Positions 1 to 12,200 are shown, counted from the first letter of the stretch. The stretch is 59,867 nt of DNA from Coriobacteriia bacterium (GCA_030536315.1 JAUNQF010000005.1:1-59867); one strand, 5' to 3'. Notes: generated from the sequence alone by a model not told the origin. Translations and numbers: made by a program.

Positions 1-216
1 GGCACCTGCGGTGCCGAACTGATCATAAACCTGCCTTTTCTTCGGGTCGCTTAAAACCTCATATGCTTCGTTAATTTCTTTAAACTTTTCCTCGTCGCCG
101 CCAGCATCTGGATGATACTTCTGAGCGAGCTTTCGAAAAGCCTTCTTTATTTCTTTATCGTCAGCGTCCTTAGAGACGCCGAGGGTCTTATAATAATCTG
201 GTGCATTATTTGCCAT
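1..216 (-). CDS. dnaJ: Chaperone DnaJ, N-terminal part (cut by window edge)
   Basis: The first 72 residues are visible and form a complete J domain, with the HPD tripeptide at residues 35-37 that stimulates the ATPase of DnaK. The rest of the gene, including any zinc-finger region, lies outside the window. A strong AAAGGAGG ribosome binding site ends 8 bases before the ATG. It is the last visible gene of dnaK-grpE-dnaJ, 34 bp after grpE, so it is probably co-transcribed from the promoter upstream of dnaK. CbpA-type co-chaperones share this N-terminus, but the gene order favours DnaJ. Confidence 0.93.
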   Translation of the reverse strand, partial: MANNAPDYYKTLGVSKDADDKEIKKAFRKLAQKYHPDAGGDEEKFKEINEAYEVLSDPKKRQVYDQFGTAGA

Positions 217-250
217 AATATGCGCCTCCTTTCTAATTTAGAGACGATAA

Positions 251-937
251 TTATTCTTCAGACTTTTTATCGTCTTCTTTTTCGACTTCGTCGCTAGGAC
301 GCTTCTTACCACCGGTTGTTACACTTACCATAGCTGGGCGAATAACCTTATTGCCCATCTTATAACCTTTTTGCATAACACCAGCGATACTCTCGTCAAA
401 CTTTTCTTTATCCTCAACAGTAGAAACAGCCTGATGCTGCAAAGCGTCAAATGCTTCGCCTTCCTCAGGATCGATAACAGCTGTACCATTCTTCTCTAAC
501 ATACTAATAAGCTTAGAATGAACAGCTTTAACTCCGTCAAGAAGTCCTTTCTCACCGTTTTCTTTTGCAAAACTAATGGATCTCTCAAAGTCATCCAAAA
601 CCGGAAGAATATCTGTAACCAACGCTTCGCTAGCTGTCGCCTTCTCCGCTTCACGTTGCTCAGCGGAACGGCGACGATAAGTATCTCACTCAGCATGCAA
701 ACGAAGATAGTTATCCTTCCACTCTTTTACTTCAGCCTGCAAGCTTTCAAGCTGCTCAGCTGCCTGTTTCATAAGAGCATCAGCATCTTCTTTAACGTCA
801 GTCTTAACGTCTTTGAGCTCTTCTTCGAGCCATTCTTTGTCGTTTTGCTTTTTATCAGTCTGCTTTGCAGTCTGCTTCTTCTTAGCCGAAGAGGAGGCTT
901 TCGCCTCCGTCCCCGACTTCTTTTTATTATTAGCCAT
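251..937 (-). CDS. grpE: Nucleotide exchange factor GrpE
   Basis: This 228-residue protein is the nucleotide exchange factor of DnaK. Residues 1 to about 45 are a low-complexity Lys/Ser-rich leader, followed by a long coiled coil and the C-terminal beta domain containing GNKVIRPAMVSV. An in-frame TGA at 686-688 lies in AEWDTYRRR, a position that is Trp in actinobacterial-type GrpE; read as a stop it would cut the protein in the middle of the coiled coil. The ATG at 937 has a purine-rich AGAGAGG site upstream. It lies 24 bp after dnaK and is presumably in the same heat-shock operon. Confidence 0.96.
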
Positions 938-961
938 GATGATTCCTCTCTCTTCTAAAGA

Positions 962-2974
<2,013 letters not shown>

Positions 2975-3007
2975 TTATATATACATTTTTATTTTTGCCA
3001 AAAATAT

Positions 3008-3029
3008 AACGCAGCTTTATGTCTGCGTT
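3008..3029. promoter_or_regulatory. Inverted repeat at the dnaK start site (candidate operator)
   Basis: Perfect 7-bp arms AACGCAG and CTGCGTT flank an 8-bp spacer, directly downstream of the -10 box and over the expected transcription start. The position suits a repressor operator. It matches neither CIRCE (TTAGCACTC-N9-GAGTGCTAA) nor the HspR HAIR box (CTTGAGT-N7-ACTCAAG). It could also act as a hairpin at the 5' end of the mRNA. Confidence 0.55.
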
Positions 3030-3035
3030 GTGCGT

Positions 3036-3064
3036 ATTATAAAACCTTAGTGTGTGTTTGTCAA
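3036..3064 (-). promoter_or_regulatory. Consensus sigma-70-type promoter of the dnaK operon
   Basis: On the minus strand a perfect TTGACA (-35, 3059-3064) is separated by 17 bp from a perfect TATAAT (-10, 3036-3041). Transcription should start near 3029, giving a 5' leader of about 70 bases before dnaK. A full consensus promoter suggests that regulation is by repression. Confidence 0.88.
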
Positions 3065-3160
3065 GTTTTTTTACAAACTTTTTTAAGATTTTTTAAAAGA
3101 CCTGCAGGAGTTTCGAAAATGTATTCCAAAATTTCCATAAATTTGGTATCATAGCGCGCT

Positions 3161-4381
3161 GTGTTCGTAAATATGAAAAAAAGTAATGTAACAAAATACT
3201 TAATAATCGGTGCGGCCATTCTTCTCTTTGGCATCTGCGATTGTGTCAATATGTATAAGATTCCGTCGATCTTCCAAACAATATATACTTCCCTTGATGT
3301 TGAACCTACGAGTGCATCGTGATTAATGACAAGTTATTCAATGGTGGCTTTGATACTTGCAATTCCAGCGGGATGACTCAGTGAAAAATTTGGCTACAGA
3401 AAAATTTTGATAATTGGCATTTCCCTATCTATTATTGGAGCAATCATTGAAGCCATTACTTTTAGCTTCGCTGATTGGGATATTAACGTTTTAATTATTG
3501 GAAGATGCCTTGAAGGCACCTGCTACATATTCTCAAGTGTATGTATCCCAATTTTGATTCAGCGAATTGTTAAGGACAAGCATATTGGAAAGATTATGGG
3601 CATATGGGCAATACGTGTGCCTTTAGCTTGTTTTATCGGCGAATCTCTAACCCCAGTTCTTGTTAATAGCTCAAGCGTTTCTATTACATGATTAATTTAT
3701 GTTTTCTTTGTGATAATTACTTCAATTATTATGTTGTTTGTTCTTAAGAAAAATAGCGGCACAAATCCTTCAACGGAAGTTAGCCAAAGAACTTCAAACA
3801 AGAAATCAAATATCAACAAAAAACAATTTAAGAATTTTGTTCTTTTCCTAATTTCGTTCTTAATTATTGCAATAGTTCAAACTGGAATTCTCAACTATCT
3901 ACCAACCCTACTTCAAGTTAGGTTTGAAATATACGACTCAATTTCGGGTATATTAACTTCGTTAACGATGATCATTTCAATCCCGTCATCCTTGCTGTTT
4001 GGATTTTTGTGCGACAAATTCAAGACTTATAAATATGTATATGTTATTGGATGCGCACTGATTGGGCCAGGCGCTTTTCTTATGTTTAACTGCTATGGAA
4101 CACTATTTGTTGTTGGACAAGTTCTGCTTGGTTTAGGCCTTGGTGCTCCAGCAGTTTCGGCGAATGCCGTCTTTGAAATTCTAGAGCCGAAGTTCCACTC
4201 CATCGGAATTGGAATTGGAATGGCAACTTTTAGCTTAGGACAAGTTTTGGGGTCTTCGTTAACTCAAATTATTTTAGACAATACTTTCAATAATGTCTTG
4301 TTTTGCGGAGCCTGCCTTTTGGTCGCTGGAATTTTCGGCGCGATAATTGCTATGTTTAGTAAAACAAGAACTAGCCGTTAA
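3161..4381 (+). CDS. MFS transporter
   Basis: About 406 residues with some 12 hydrophobic segments form a major facilitator; the cytoplasmic loop between TM2 and TM3 reads AGWLSEKFGYRK. Three TGA codons encode Trp, for example in SASWLM and AGWLS. There is no Shine-Dalgarno site. A TATCAT -10 at 3147-3152 places the transcript start on or next to GTG 3161, so it is probably leaderless; ATG 3173 is the alternative start. The substrate cannot be deduced. It converges on the next gene and overlaps it by 11 bp. Confidence 0.85.
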
Positions 4382-5285
4382 TGATCTTTATAAGAATGTC
4401 GGTGGCACGTTTTGTCACGACAGGAAATGCATCGTCAAAATTATCGAACGAAGTAGAATCGAAGCTACCCTTGCCTTCGCCCCATAAGTTTTCTGGATTT
4501 TGATCGGCCATAAAAACATCAGTATTTACTGCGAAACGCATAATTAATAATTGATCAAGTAAGTTGTAATTTTTAAATACTTGAGCCACTGCGATATCTT
4601 CCATGTCTGTTGCGGCAAACGGATGCTTGCATTTATAAGTGTCTGCAACATATTTAGCATTTTGATGGTCGAAGTTACCTTTTCAGTAAGAATCTGCAGT
4701 CACCGAAGCGGCCTTCATAATTTTTGGCTCGCGTGTTGCCCACGCTTCGTTGTTAAAAGACTTCGCCATAAATAATTTTGCGTTTTCGCTAGATTCCGCC
4801 TTTTCATCTTTAACCAGTTCAAAAGCTTTATTTAAACAATCATTTTCAAGATTAACATAACCAAAACGCGCGAACGATTCATTTGGATATCATGAATGAT
4901 TACTGCTGCTTCCATCTTCGCGGGCATCTGCGTGGTGTCCCAATTCACCATCAACAGCTTCAGCAACGAAGTAAATGTCGCCAACAACACCAACTTCTTT
5001 TGCACATCCACAACAGCCGAACAATACAAATTTGGTGTCACTTGCTACAACTTCTTTGTCATTTAAAAGGGCTGTAGTAAACATCGAAGCGTTGGTCTTG
5101 CCTTCGCCGATAATATAAAGGCCAACATCACCTTTGATATAAAGTCTACCCTCAAGACCAGTCCCTAAAATTTGCTTGTAGCTTGCGTCCTTAAAATGCT
5201 CTTCATGTAAAAATTTTGCTTCGGCCACTGGAACTTCGTTTGATTCACCAGATGCAACATATGGAACTAAAATTATTGTTTTCAT
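4371..5285 (-). CDS. Nucleoside phosphorylase-like protein
   Basis: This 304-residue protein resembles the phosphorylase/purine nucleoside permease superfamily: a Gly-rich N-terminal strand region, VLFGCCGCAKEVGVVGDI in the middle, and AATDMEDIAVAQVF near the C-terminus, which resembles the conserved DMES-AVA helix. Two in-frame TGA codons (at NHSWYPNE and SYWKGNF) are read as Trp. There is no signal peptide, so it is cytoplasmic. Its ATG overlaps the TAA of the upstream ABC-F gene (TAATG), so translation is probably coupled. The function is a family-level guess. Confidence 0.65.
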
Positions 5286-7288
5286 TACAGCTTTCCTGCC
5301 TTCTCTATCTTTTCATTAATCTCGAATCATTCATCTTCAAGCTCTTTGATTCTTTGTTTTAAATCAGCATGCTCCATAATCACATCTTGCGCATCGTCAC
5401 GATTTGTATAAAATTCAGGATCTGCCAAAACCTCTAAGAGCTCCTTCATTTTAGCATTATTTTCAGCAAGTTCTTGATTAACCTCGCCAAGCCTGTCTTT
5501 TAGCTGATGCGTGGCTGCATAAATTGCATTCCGGCGCTCTGCTTCGACACGCTTTTGCTCCTTAGTTTTAGGCCCGCTTTTAGGCTTCGTATCTTTAACA
5601 GTCCGAACGCGAGGCGTCGCCCCAACATATTCTGGAGACTTTAGCGTTGTCTTGTCAAAAAGCATTCGGTCTTCATCTTTTGATTCTTGCAAAATTTGCT
5701 TCTTATATAAATAGTAATCGTAGTTGCCATCGAACATCGTAATCTTGCCGGGCATAATCTCCACAATTTTATTAGCAACAGAATTTATTAAATGCCTATC
5801 GTGCGTGATAAACAAAAGCGTTCCTTCGAAGGTCCGAAGCGCCTGCTCCAGCACGTCGCAACTTGAAATATCAAGATGGTTTGTAGGCTCATCCAAACAC
5901 AGAAGTGGCGCTGGCTCAACCAACATCTTCGCCAAAGCCAAACGAGATTTTTCACCGCCAGACAAAACTGACACAAGCTTTTCAACATCATCGCCCTTGA
6001 AAAGAAAAGCTCCCAACAAATTCCGAATCTGCCCCATGCTCCATCCAGGAGCAATTTTTTCGACCTCTTCATAAACCGTGTTTTCTGTATTCAATTTATC
6101 CAATTGATGTTGAGCGTAATACATAAGATCAACATGAACACCATATTTAACGCGTCCACTGTCTGGCTGCAAATCTCCAGCAACCATCTTTAGAAGTGTC
6201 GATTTTCCTGCACCATTAGGGCCAACAAGAGCAATTTTATCTCCTCTATACATTTTAAAATCGGCCTTATCGTAAACGATGTTGTCACCATAAGCTTTCG
6301 AAACTGAATTTGCATGAACAACCAAATCTCCCGTGCGCGGAGGTTGCTCAAAATGAAAGTGAACCTTCTTCGTGGCTTCGGGGATTTCAACTAATTCTTG
6401 ACGAAGCTTCTCTAATCGCTTTAAACGTTCTTGCGCCTGCCTTGCCTTCGTTGCTTTATATCTAAAACGCTCAACAAAAACTTCTAAACGATGCATCTCA
6501 TCGAGTTGCTTGGACCTCTTTGCTTTTAATATTTCAATATAGGCCTCGCGCTCTTTTTCATATTTAGAATAGTTGCCTTTGTATTGCTTAATCTCGCCAT
6601 TAGCAAGCTCGACAACCTTTGTAACCATGTTGTCCATGAACTCTCTATCATGAGATACAAGCACAATAGTGCCTGGGTAATCATTTAAAAATTGTTCAAG
6701 CCATTTAACGCTATCCAAATCAAGATGGTTGGTTGGCTCATCCAAAAGCAAAATTTCTGGACTTTGCACTAACAACTTTGCAAGAGCAATTCTCATTTGT
6801 CATCCGCCAGAAAACTCCGAAGTCTTCCGGCGTAAATCGCTCTCTTTAAAACCAAGACCGAACATAACGCTTTGAACTTTTGCTTTAAGAGCGTATCCAT
6901 TTAGTGATTCAAACTTATCTTGAAGTTTGCCATACAAATCCATGTCGGCAGAGTCTGGATCTTCGGCAATTTGAGCTTCAAGATTCTCAAGCTTCTTTTC
7001 AAGTTCTAAAATATCTTTTTGGGCAGAGATTACTTCGTCGAAAATTTCAACATCGTTCATCTCAATTGCTTCTTGAGTTAAATAGCCAACATTAACATCT
7101 TTAGCAATTGTCACACTTCCCTTATCGGCTGTCTCTTCGCCAGAAATTATATTTAAAAGCGTGGTCTTACCTGCACCGTTAGCACCAACAAGAGCCATAC
7201 GGTCTCCTGCTTCTAAAAATAAATTGACATTTGAAAATAAAGTTTTACCAGGGTAAGTTTTTTCAATATTCTCTAATTGTAAGAGCAT
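5285..7288 (-). CDS. ABC-F family ATPase
   Basis: A 667-residue soluble protein has two ABC ATPase domains and no membrane segments. Domain 1 has [22 protein letters not shown] and [11 protein letters not shown]; domain 2 has [22 protein letters not shown] and [12 protein letters not shown] charged coiled-coil tail follows. The Trp of SGGWQMR is TGA at 6797-6799, and a second TGA near the end gives EDEWFEI. ABC-F proteins act on ribosomes as translation factors or antibiotic protectors; which applies here is unknown. It starts 1 bp after the flippase-like gene and overlaps the next gene by one base. Confidence 0.93.
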
Positions 7289-7289
7289 T

Positions 7290-8453
7290 TTAGGTATCGG
7301 AATTTTCTAGATGAACTTCGTTTTGCTCTTTTTCTTTTTCGAATTCTTCATGAGCTTGTTGAACTTTCTCACGAAGATTTAGCTCGCCTTTTTCGTGATA
7401 TTCTTCAGCAATTTTACCAACGCCTTCGACAGATTTCTTTGACGAATCCTTAAAAGCTTTAATTTGAGTCATAAGAATTGCACCAATAATAAATGGCATC
7501 CAGAAAACAATACCTCTATAAACAAGAGCAGTTGCTGTTGCGGCTGCAGCGTTTTGATCATAAGCAGTGAAGGCAACAACAACCATAGCTTCAACAACGC
7601 CAACACCTTGAGGAGTAATCGAAATCATAGCGAAGAGCGTGGCAACAACATAACCACAAATTAATGGCTCGGGCGCAAGGATTTCAAAACCAATTCCGCA
7701 TAAAGCGAAGCAGCTAAGTTCGCAAACACTTGCAAACAAACTGCATCCATAAGCAGCCAAAACCCATCTCATATTTTGACTTACTAAATGCGAAGCATCC
7801 GAAAAATTATCAACAATACGCTCCGCTCAAGGCTTAACAGGTTTTTTTCGAACTTTTAGTGAAAGCTTATTGATTAGCGCTTCTACCTTTCCAAGCATAA
7901 AATGCAAAAGTTTAGGATTAATTTTGCCAAGAGCAAGAAGCAAAATCATAACCAAAACCAAAACAACAACAACGCTTCCCATTAAAATTCAAAGCGGATT
8001 AAGACCAACCGTGCAAAGAAGCAAAATGAAAGCGCCAATCATAACAGTCGTAAATGCGCCATCTATTGTAATTTGCATAAGCAATGCAGCCGAGGTAGAC
8101 TTTCCAGGGTCGATGCCTCTTCGTCTTGCATCATCAACAACCAAAGTTGTGCCTGCTAAATTCATCGAAGGGGCAATTGTGTTCATAAAGAAAGTTCCAA
8201 AAACAAGCGGAAGCGTTTCTCTTGCTCGCATCTTTTCACCAACAGCTTTAAAGCTAAAAGAATAGGCAAAACTTTGAGCAAAGTACTTCGCCAACTGGGT
8301 TAGCACCGCCAAAATAATTGGGATTGGCGTAGCCCCTTGCATTGTGTCAATTAGTTCTTTAAGAGAATCTCCACGAAGAAGAACAACCCCCAAAACAATA
8401 ATAATAATTACCCCAATAAATATTTTTTGAATATTGTTCTTCAGGAATTTCAT
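7290..8453 (-). CDS. Lysylphosphatidylglycerol synthase TM-region / flippase-like membrane protein
   Basis: 387 residues with multiple membrane segments and the motif TPQGVGVVEA (residues of the TPGGxGxxE type) match the UPF0104/LPG-synthase TM family. These proteins flip or transfer lipid-linked substrates. There is no catalytic synthase domain, so this is a stand-alone membrane part. Two TGA codons encode Trp (NPLW and KPWAER). The C-terminus, about 60 residues, is a charged, predicted cytoplasmic helix. It lies 7 bp after the sortase gene in the same operon, which suggests an envelope role. The substrate is unknown. Confidence 0.8.
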
Positions 8454-8460
8454 AACGAAT

Positions 8461-9270
8461 TTATTCTAGGCCAGGAACTCCATCTACCGTTGATTCGGCA
8501 ACATAAGCAAAACACATATCTCGATAATTTCTATCTGTGTTATCACATGTTGAAAAAGTAAAAATCTTTGTCATAGCTGCTGGATCTGGTATTTGTCCAT
8601 CAACATCAACTATGCAACGATTTATTTTATCCGTAATATATTTAACTTTGTTAGCTTCCGTTCCAAAGTTTGTTTGAATAATCTTTTCTTCTGCATTTAC
8701 ATGACAAAGAGAAAAAGACTTCAATCTATAATTTCCTTTAGGAGTTAGAAAATAAATATTTCTGTTTTGGTTGAAAACATTTGAATCTTTCATCTGCCTA
8801 AAAACAGCATACATTGAACCGTCGTTCATATTGTGTCCATATGTAACAATGTTTTGATCGCTTAAATCATGCTTGTTGTTGCAATCCATAAATATTGCAC
8901 CATAAGAAACGTATGATGTATATCCCCTAAAATTAGTGTGCAAATATTTTTCATTGTCTGTCGTGTGGACAACAGGATAATTAACCGGCGTGCCAGGAAT
9001 GTAGACCCAAGCAACTGTTTCAGGATTAATCTTTAAAAGAGCATCCCAATCAACTTTCATGTCTGCAAGATTCAAATTTCCGTCATCGAAAGCATCATCA
9101 GAAATGTCTCTATACATCATGCAGCCCTCAAGGTAACCAAATCCAATGATTCCAAGAGCAATCAGAGCTGCAATCATTACAGTAAGCGAAGCCCAAAACA
9201 AAAACCCGCGCTTTTTCTTAACTTTTGCAGTGCTTGCGTGACTAGCTTTTATTTCCTCATTATTAACCAT
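8461..9270 (-). CDS. Class B-like sortase
   Basis: A 269-residue membrane-anchored transpeptidase has a short Lys-rich cytosolic leader, one TM at about residues 22-44, and then the sortase barrel. The catalytic residues are visible: His in YGHNM, Cys in TFSTCDN, and Arg in RNYRDM. Class B sortases attach proteins to peptidoglycan, but no sorting-signal substrate was recognised in the window. All Trp codons are TGG. No Shine-Dalgarno site is present. TATAAT lies 8 bases before the ATG at 9270, so the mRNA is probably leaderless, and a TTG at 9279 would overlap the -10. Confidence 0.88.
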   Translation of the reverse strand: MVNNEEIKASHASTAKVKKKRGFLFWASLTVMIAALIALGIIGFGYLEGCMMYRDISDDAFDDGNLNLADMKVDWDALLKINPETVAWVYIPGTPVNYPVVHTTDNEKYLHTNFRGYTSYVSYGAIFMDCNNKHDLSDQNIVTYGHNMNDGSMYAVFRQMKDSNVFNQNRNIYFLTPKGNYRLKSFSLCHVNAEEKIIQTNFGTEANKVKYITDKINRCIVDVDGQIPDPAAMTKIFTFSTCDNTDRNYRDMCFAYVAESTVDGVPGLE

Positions 9271-9278
9271 AGCCAGCA

Positions 9279-9284
9279 ATTATA
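9279..9284 (-). promoter_or_regulatory. Extended -10 promoter of the sortase gene
   Basis: On the minus strand TGTTATAAT forms an extended -10 with no clear -35. The distance to the ATG at 9270 is 8 bases, so the transcript should begin at or within three bases of the start codon. Confidence 0.55.
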
Positions 9285-9380
9285 ACATACAGAACAACAT
9301 CAACCGTCCTAATGTTTGTTTAACTTTTATTTAATCTATAAGATTAAAATGCTAAAATGGAAAAAGTTAAAGGAGATGTT

Positions 9381-10679
9381 ATGGAAGAAAATAAATCAGC
9401 TTTTGCAGGTGGAACTAAAGTAACTTTTAACACTGGAGGCACTTATAGTAGTGGTCCAAAAAAGAAACCTAATATTGTTGAAAAAGCCACCCAGAAAGTT
9501 ACAAAAGGAGACCCAAACAAAAAGATGTTTTTGTACGGTTTTTTGGGTGCCCTACTTGCGTGCATAATAGTACTACTTGTTTTTTCATTGGCAAATTGTG
9601 GAAAGAAAGTTACATTGGGAGCAACTGATAGCGTAACAATTGAAAATGCAGACGAATCAGAAAACCTTGCCGAAGCAGTTGCCAACAAGTGCTTGCCAAG
9701 TGTTGTTGCAATTAATGTTTACACAACAACCCGAGGAACGGAGTCCTTAACTTCGCTGGGTAGCGGTGTAATTTTAAGTGGCGATGGATACGTTATTACA
9801 AATCAACACGTAATTGATGGAGCATCAAAAATTAAAGTAACTGCAAATGGTCAAGAATATGAAGGTGATAAAGTCGGCGAAGATTCAAGTTCTGACATCG
9901 CTGTAATAAAACTTAAGAACGCAAACGATCTTCAAGCAATTGAACTTGCAGACAGTGACCAAGTTAAAGTTGGTGCATGGGTAATGAGTATTGGAAGCCC
10001 GTTTGGTCTTGAGCAATCTGTTGCAACTGGTATTGTTTCAGCAACATCTAGAAGCCAAGTTGTATCATCTCAAACGGACGGTTCAAACAAGGTCTACCCT
10101 AACCTCATTCAAACGGATGCTGCAATTAACCCTGGAAACAGCGGTGGTGCATTAGTAGATAAAAATGGAAGGTTATTAGGTATTAATGCTCTTATCGAAA
10201 GTGATTCTGGAAACTATTCTGGCGTAGGCTTCGCCATTCCTGTAAATTATGCTGTTGGTTTGGCAAAAGACATCATCGATGGAAAAACTCCATCACATGC
10301 TCAGCTTGGAATTTCAATGCAAAATGTTACTGCTTCAAATTCAAAACAATATGGATGGGCAGTTAGCGAAGGTGCTTATGTATCCGGAGTTACAAGCGGT
10401 GGCGCTGCTGAAAAAGCAGGAATTAAAGTTGGAGACATCATTACAAAAATTGAAAATGATAAAATTTCAACAACAAGTGATGCCCTTTTAGCTGTTCGCA
10501 AACATAATCCAGGAGACACTATTAGCATAACTTTCAATAGAGCAGGAGAAGATATGACTGTTCAAGCAACTCTTGGATCAGACGAAGGACAAACTCAACA
10601 AAAACAACAACAGCAACAAAACAACAACCAAAACTACAATGACATGTATGATTTATGGAAATACTTTTTCGGATTTTAA
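9381..10679 (+). CDS. htrA: HtrA/DegP-type membrane-anchored serine protease
   Basis: This 432-residue envelope protease has a cytosolic leader, one TM at about 49-70, a trypsin-like domain with the triad H143 (NQHVID), D172 (SDIAV) and S254 (GNSGG), and then one PDZ domain (about 310-405). The end is Gln/Asn-rich. It degrades or refolds misfolded exported proteins. All Trp codons are TGG. The start was chosen for AAAGGAG five bases before the ATG at 9381. An in-frame ATG at 9357, six bases after a TAAAAT, could serve as a leaderless start and would add 8 residues. Confidence 0.95.
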   Translation: MEENKSAFAGGTKVTFNTGGTYSSGPKKKPNIVEKATQKVTKGDPNKKMFLYGFLGALLACIIVLLVFSLANCGKKVTLGATDSVTIENADESENLAEAVANKCLPSVVAINVYTTTRGTESLTSLGSGVILSGDGYVITNQHVIDGASKIKVTANGQEYEGDKVGEDSSSDIAVIKLKNANDLQAIELADSDQVKVGAWVMSIGSPFGLEQSVATGIVSATSRSQVVSSQTDGSNKVYPNLIQTDAAINPGNSGGALVDKNGRLLGINALIESDSGNYSGVGFAIPVNYAVGLAKDIIDGKTPSHAQLGISMQNVTASNSKQYGWAVSEGAYVSGVTSGGAAEKAGIKVGDIITKIENDKISTTSDALLAVRKHNPGDTISITFNRAGEDMTVQATLGSDEGQTQQKQQQQQNNNQNYNDMYDLWKYFFGF

Positions 10680-10711
10680 TTAGTAAATAATTTAGATTCG
10701 GCTATAATACG

Positions 10712-10744
10712 AGCCTGCGTCTTTACGGCGCAGGCTTTATTTTT
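10712..10744 (+). terminator. Rho-independent terminator after htrA
   Basis: An 8-bp GC-rich stem (AGCCTGCG / CGCAGGCT) is followed by a T-rich run, 33 bp after the htrA stop and directly before tRNA-Ser. A TATAAT at 10703-10708 just upstream could be a tRNA promoter whose transcript begins inside this hairpin. Confidence 0.8.
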
Positions 10745-10833
10745 GGAGAGATGGCTGAGTGGTCGAAAGCGGCGGTCTCGAAAACCGTTTTGCCGCGCAA
10801 GCGGTAACTGGGGTTCGAATCCCCATCTCTCCG
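10745..10833 (+). tRNA. tRNA-Ser(CGA)
   Basis: This is an 89-nt class II tRNA with acceptor stem GGAGAGA/TCTCTCC, anticodon loop bases CTCGAAA, a long variable arm, a GGTTCGAAT T-loop and an encoded CCA at 10834-10836. Anticodon CGA reads UCG. Confidence 0.95.
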
Positions 10834-10842
10834 CCACACTCC

Positions 10843-10991
10843 GGGATTTGTTTTTTTATTTTTTCTTAAATAATAACTGCTTGCCTGCCGGGCGGAATAT
10901 ACTTTTTAGCATTTTTTCTACGAAAAAATCTAAAAAATATATTCCTGTCGCGGTCGCCTTAAGTCTTTTAAAAAATAAAAAAACAAATCCC
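10843..10991. repeat. 149-bp nested palindromic element between two tRNA-Ser genes
   Basis: Outer arms of 22 bp are perfect inverted copies (10843-10864 and 10970-10991, beginning GGGATTTG and ending CAAATCCC). CTTAA/TTAAG continues the pairing inside. A second hairpin, 10894-10945, closes on a 3-nt loop (TAC) with one bulge. No credible reading frame is present. It could be a MITE, a long bidirectional terminator or a structured RNA; no target-site duplication was seen. Confidence 0.7.
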
Positions 10992-11053
10992 TACGTTTCC
11001 CATATTTCTCGCTGTCTTTACCAATACATAATGCTAAAATACTACAAACATTT

Positions 11054-11142
11054 GGAGAGCTGTCCGAGCTGGCCGAAGGAGCACGATTGGAAATCGTGTA
11101 TGCCCCAAAAGGGTATCTGGGGTTCGAATCCCCAGCTCTCCG
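11054..11142 (+). tRNA. tRNA-Ser(GGA)
   Basis: This class II tRNA has acceptor GGAGAGC/GCTCTCC, anticodon GGA in an ACGATTGGAAATCGT arm, a long variable arm and an encoded CCA at 11143-11145. It reads UCC and UCU. The tyrosine phosphatase gene starts 14 bp after the CCA. Confidence 0.95.
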
Positions 11143-11159
11143 CCAGAAAAAGTAAAACT

Positions 11160-11915
11160 ATGAATATTGATTTAGAAAAAATATTTAATGCGAGGGATCT
11201 TGGTGGCATGAAAGGTGCCGATGGAAAGACCATCAAACCAAAGAGATTAATTCGGTCTTCGTGCTTGCATGGAGCTTCAAAAAAAGATGCCAAGATTCTT
11301 GTTGATGAATTTAATTTAAAAAACGTAGTCGACTTTAGATATCAAAAAGAACGTGAAGAAAAACCACATCCAAAAAGAGCTTTCAAAAAGGTAAAGTACT
11401 ATTCCCTTCCATCATTTGAAACAATTGTTAAAGCTTTTACACGTGACGAAGAATCAATGAAACTTTTAAACAACCAAGGCGAATTCACTGAGGAAAGCGC
11501 TGTTAAATTTATTGAAACTTTTTATAGGTGGTTGCCAACTGAACAATCTGTTCAAGATGCCTATACCCAATTCCTAAAAATTCTTCTTGACACCAAAGAA
11601 GGCTCAACTCTATGGCATTGCAGTCTTGGCAAAGATAGAGCTGGAATGGCTGCAGTTATTGTAGAGAAAATCCTCGGAGTTTCTGCAGAAGACATTTTGG
11701 CAGATTACATGGAAACAAATAATCATATGGATCCTACAGTTGACATGAATAAAGCAAATGCTTTCAGGGCATTTTATGGAACTTGTGAGAGCTTTCTTGA
11801 AAATTGGTACAAATCGATTGATGAAACTTGAGGTAGTTTTGACAATTATTTAAAAGAAGGCTTGGACTTTAGCGATGAAAATGTTTCTCAAATGAGAGAA
11901 ATGTATTTAGAGTAA
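11160..11915 (+). CDS. Tyrosine-protein phosphatase (DSP/IphP-like family)
   Basis: This 251-residue cytoplasmic phosphatase has N-terminal NARDLGGMK and the P-loop HCSLGKDRAG with nucleophile Cys154 and Arg160, typical of bacterial tyrosine or phosphoinositide phosphatases (HCxxGKDR). One TGA encodes Trp near the C-terminus (DETWGSF); as a stop it would remove the last 28 residues. The ATG at 11160 has no Shine-Dalgarno site and lies only 14 bp after the CCA of tRNA-Ser(GGA), so its mRNA may arise by 3' processing of the tRNA. The upstream frame reading through both tRNAs is spurious. Confidence 0.85.
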
Positions 11916-12200
11916 CGATTCCATTCAAGAATCAAATTTATCTTTATCACAATCGATTTCAATTTGTTTATAACGTGACTTATGACCTCGTTTAACAGCG
12001 ACGAAGCTCTTGCCCACTTTTATGCTTTTTGCGATCAGATTGCACACTGCAATATTGGCTTTTCCCCCGTCAGGAGCAGCAGTTACCTTAATCTTTAGAA
12101 GAGCATTTCCACTTTGATCAGCTTCGATGCCACATAAAACATCACGCCCACTTTTGGGCGTGACATGAACATTAATTATATTTTTTGAAGGGTTTGACAA
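11907..12200 (-). CDS. DUF167/YggU family protein
   Basis: This 97-residue protein matches the DUF167 family (VHVTPKSGRD, APDGGKANIAVCNLIAK). Its function is not established; members often lie near cell-division genes, as here. A TGA near the end is read as Trp (FDSWMESLL), so the true stop is the TAA at 11907-11909, overlapping the convergent phosphatase gene by 9 bp. The start is TTG, directly after the TAA of divIVA, which suggests coupled translation. Confidence 0.8.

Noticed and set aside
8461-9270. Sortase-substrate (pilus) cluster
   Set aside because: No neighbouring protein shows a sorting signal with hydrophobic segment and charged tail, so the sortase stands alone here.
10743-11159. 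Open frame running through both tRNA-Ser genes into the tyrosine phosphatase
   Set aside because: It reads tRNA and palindrome sequence; the phosphatase family homology begins right after the ATG at 11160.
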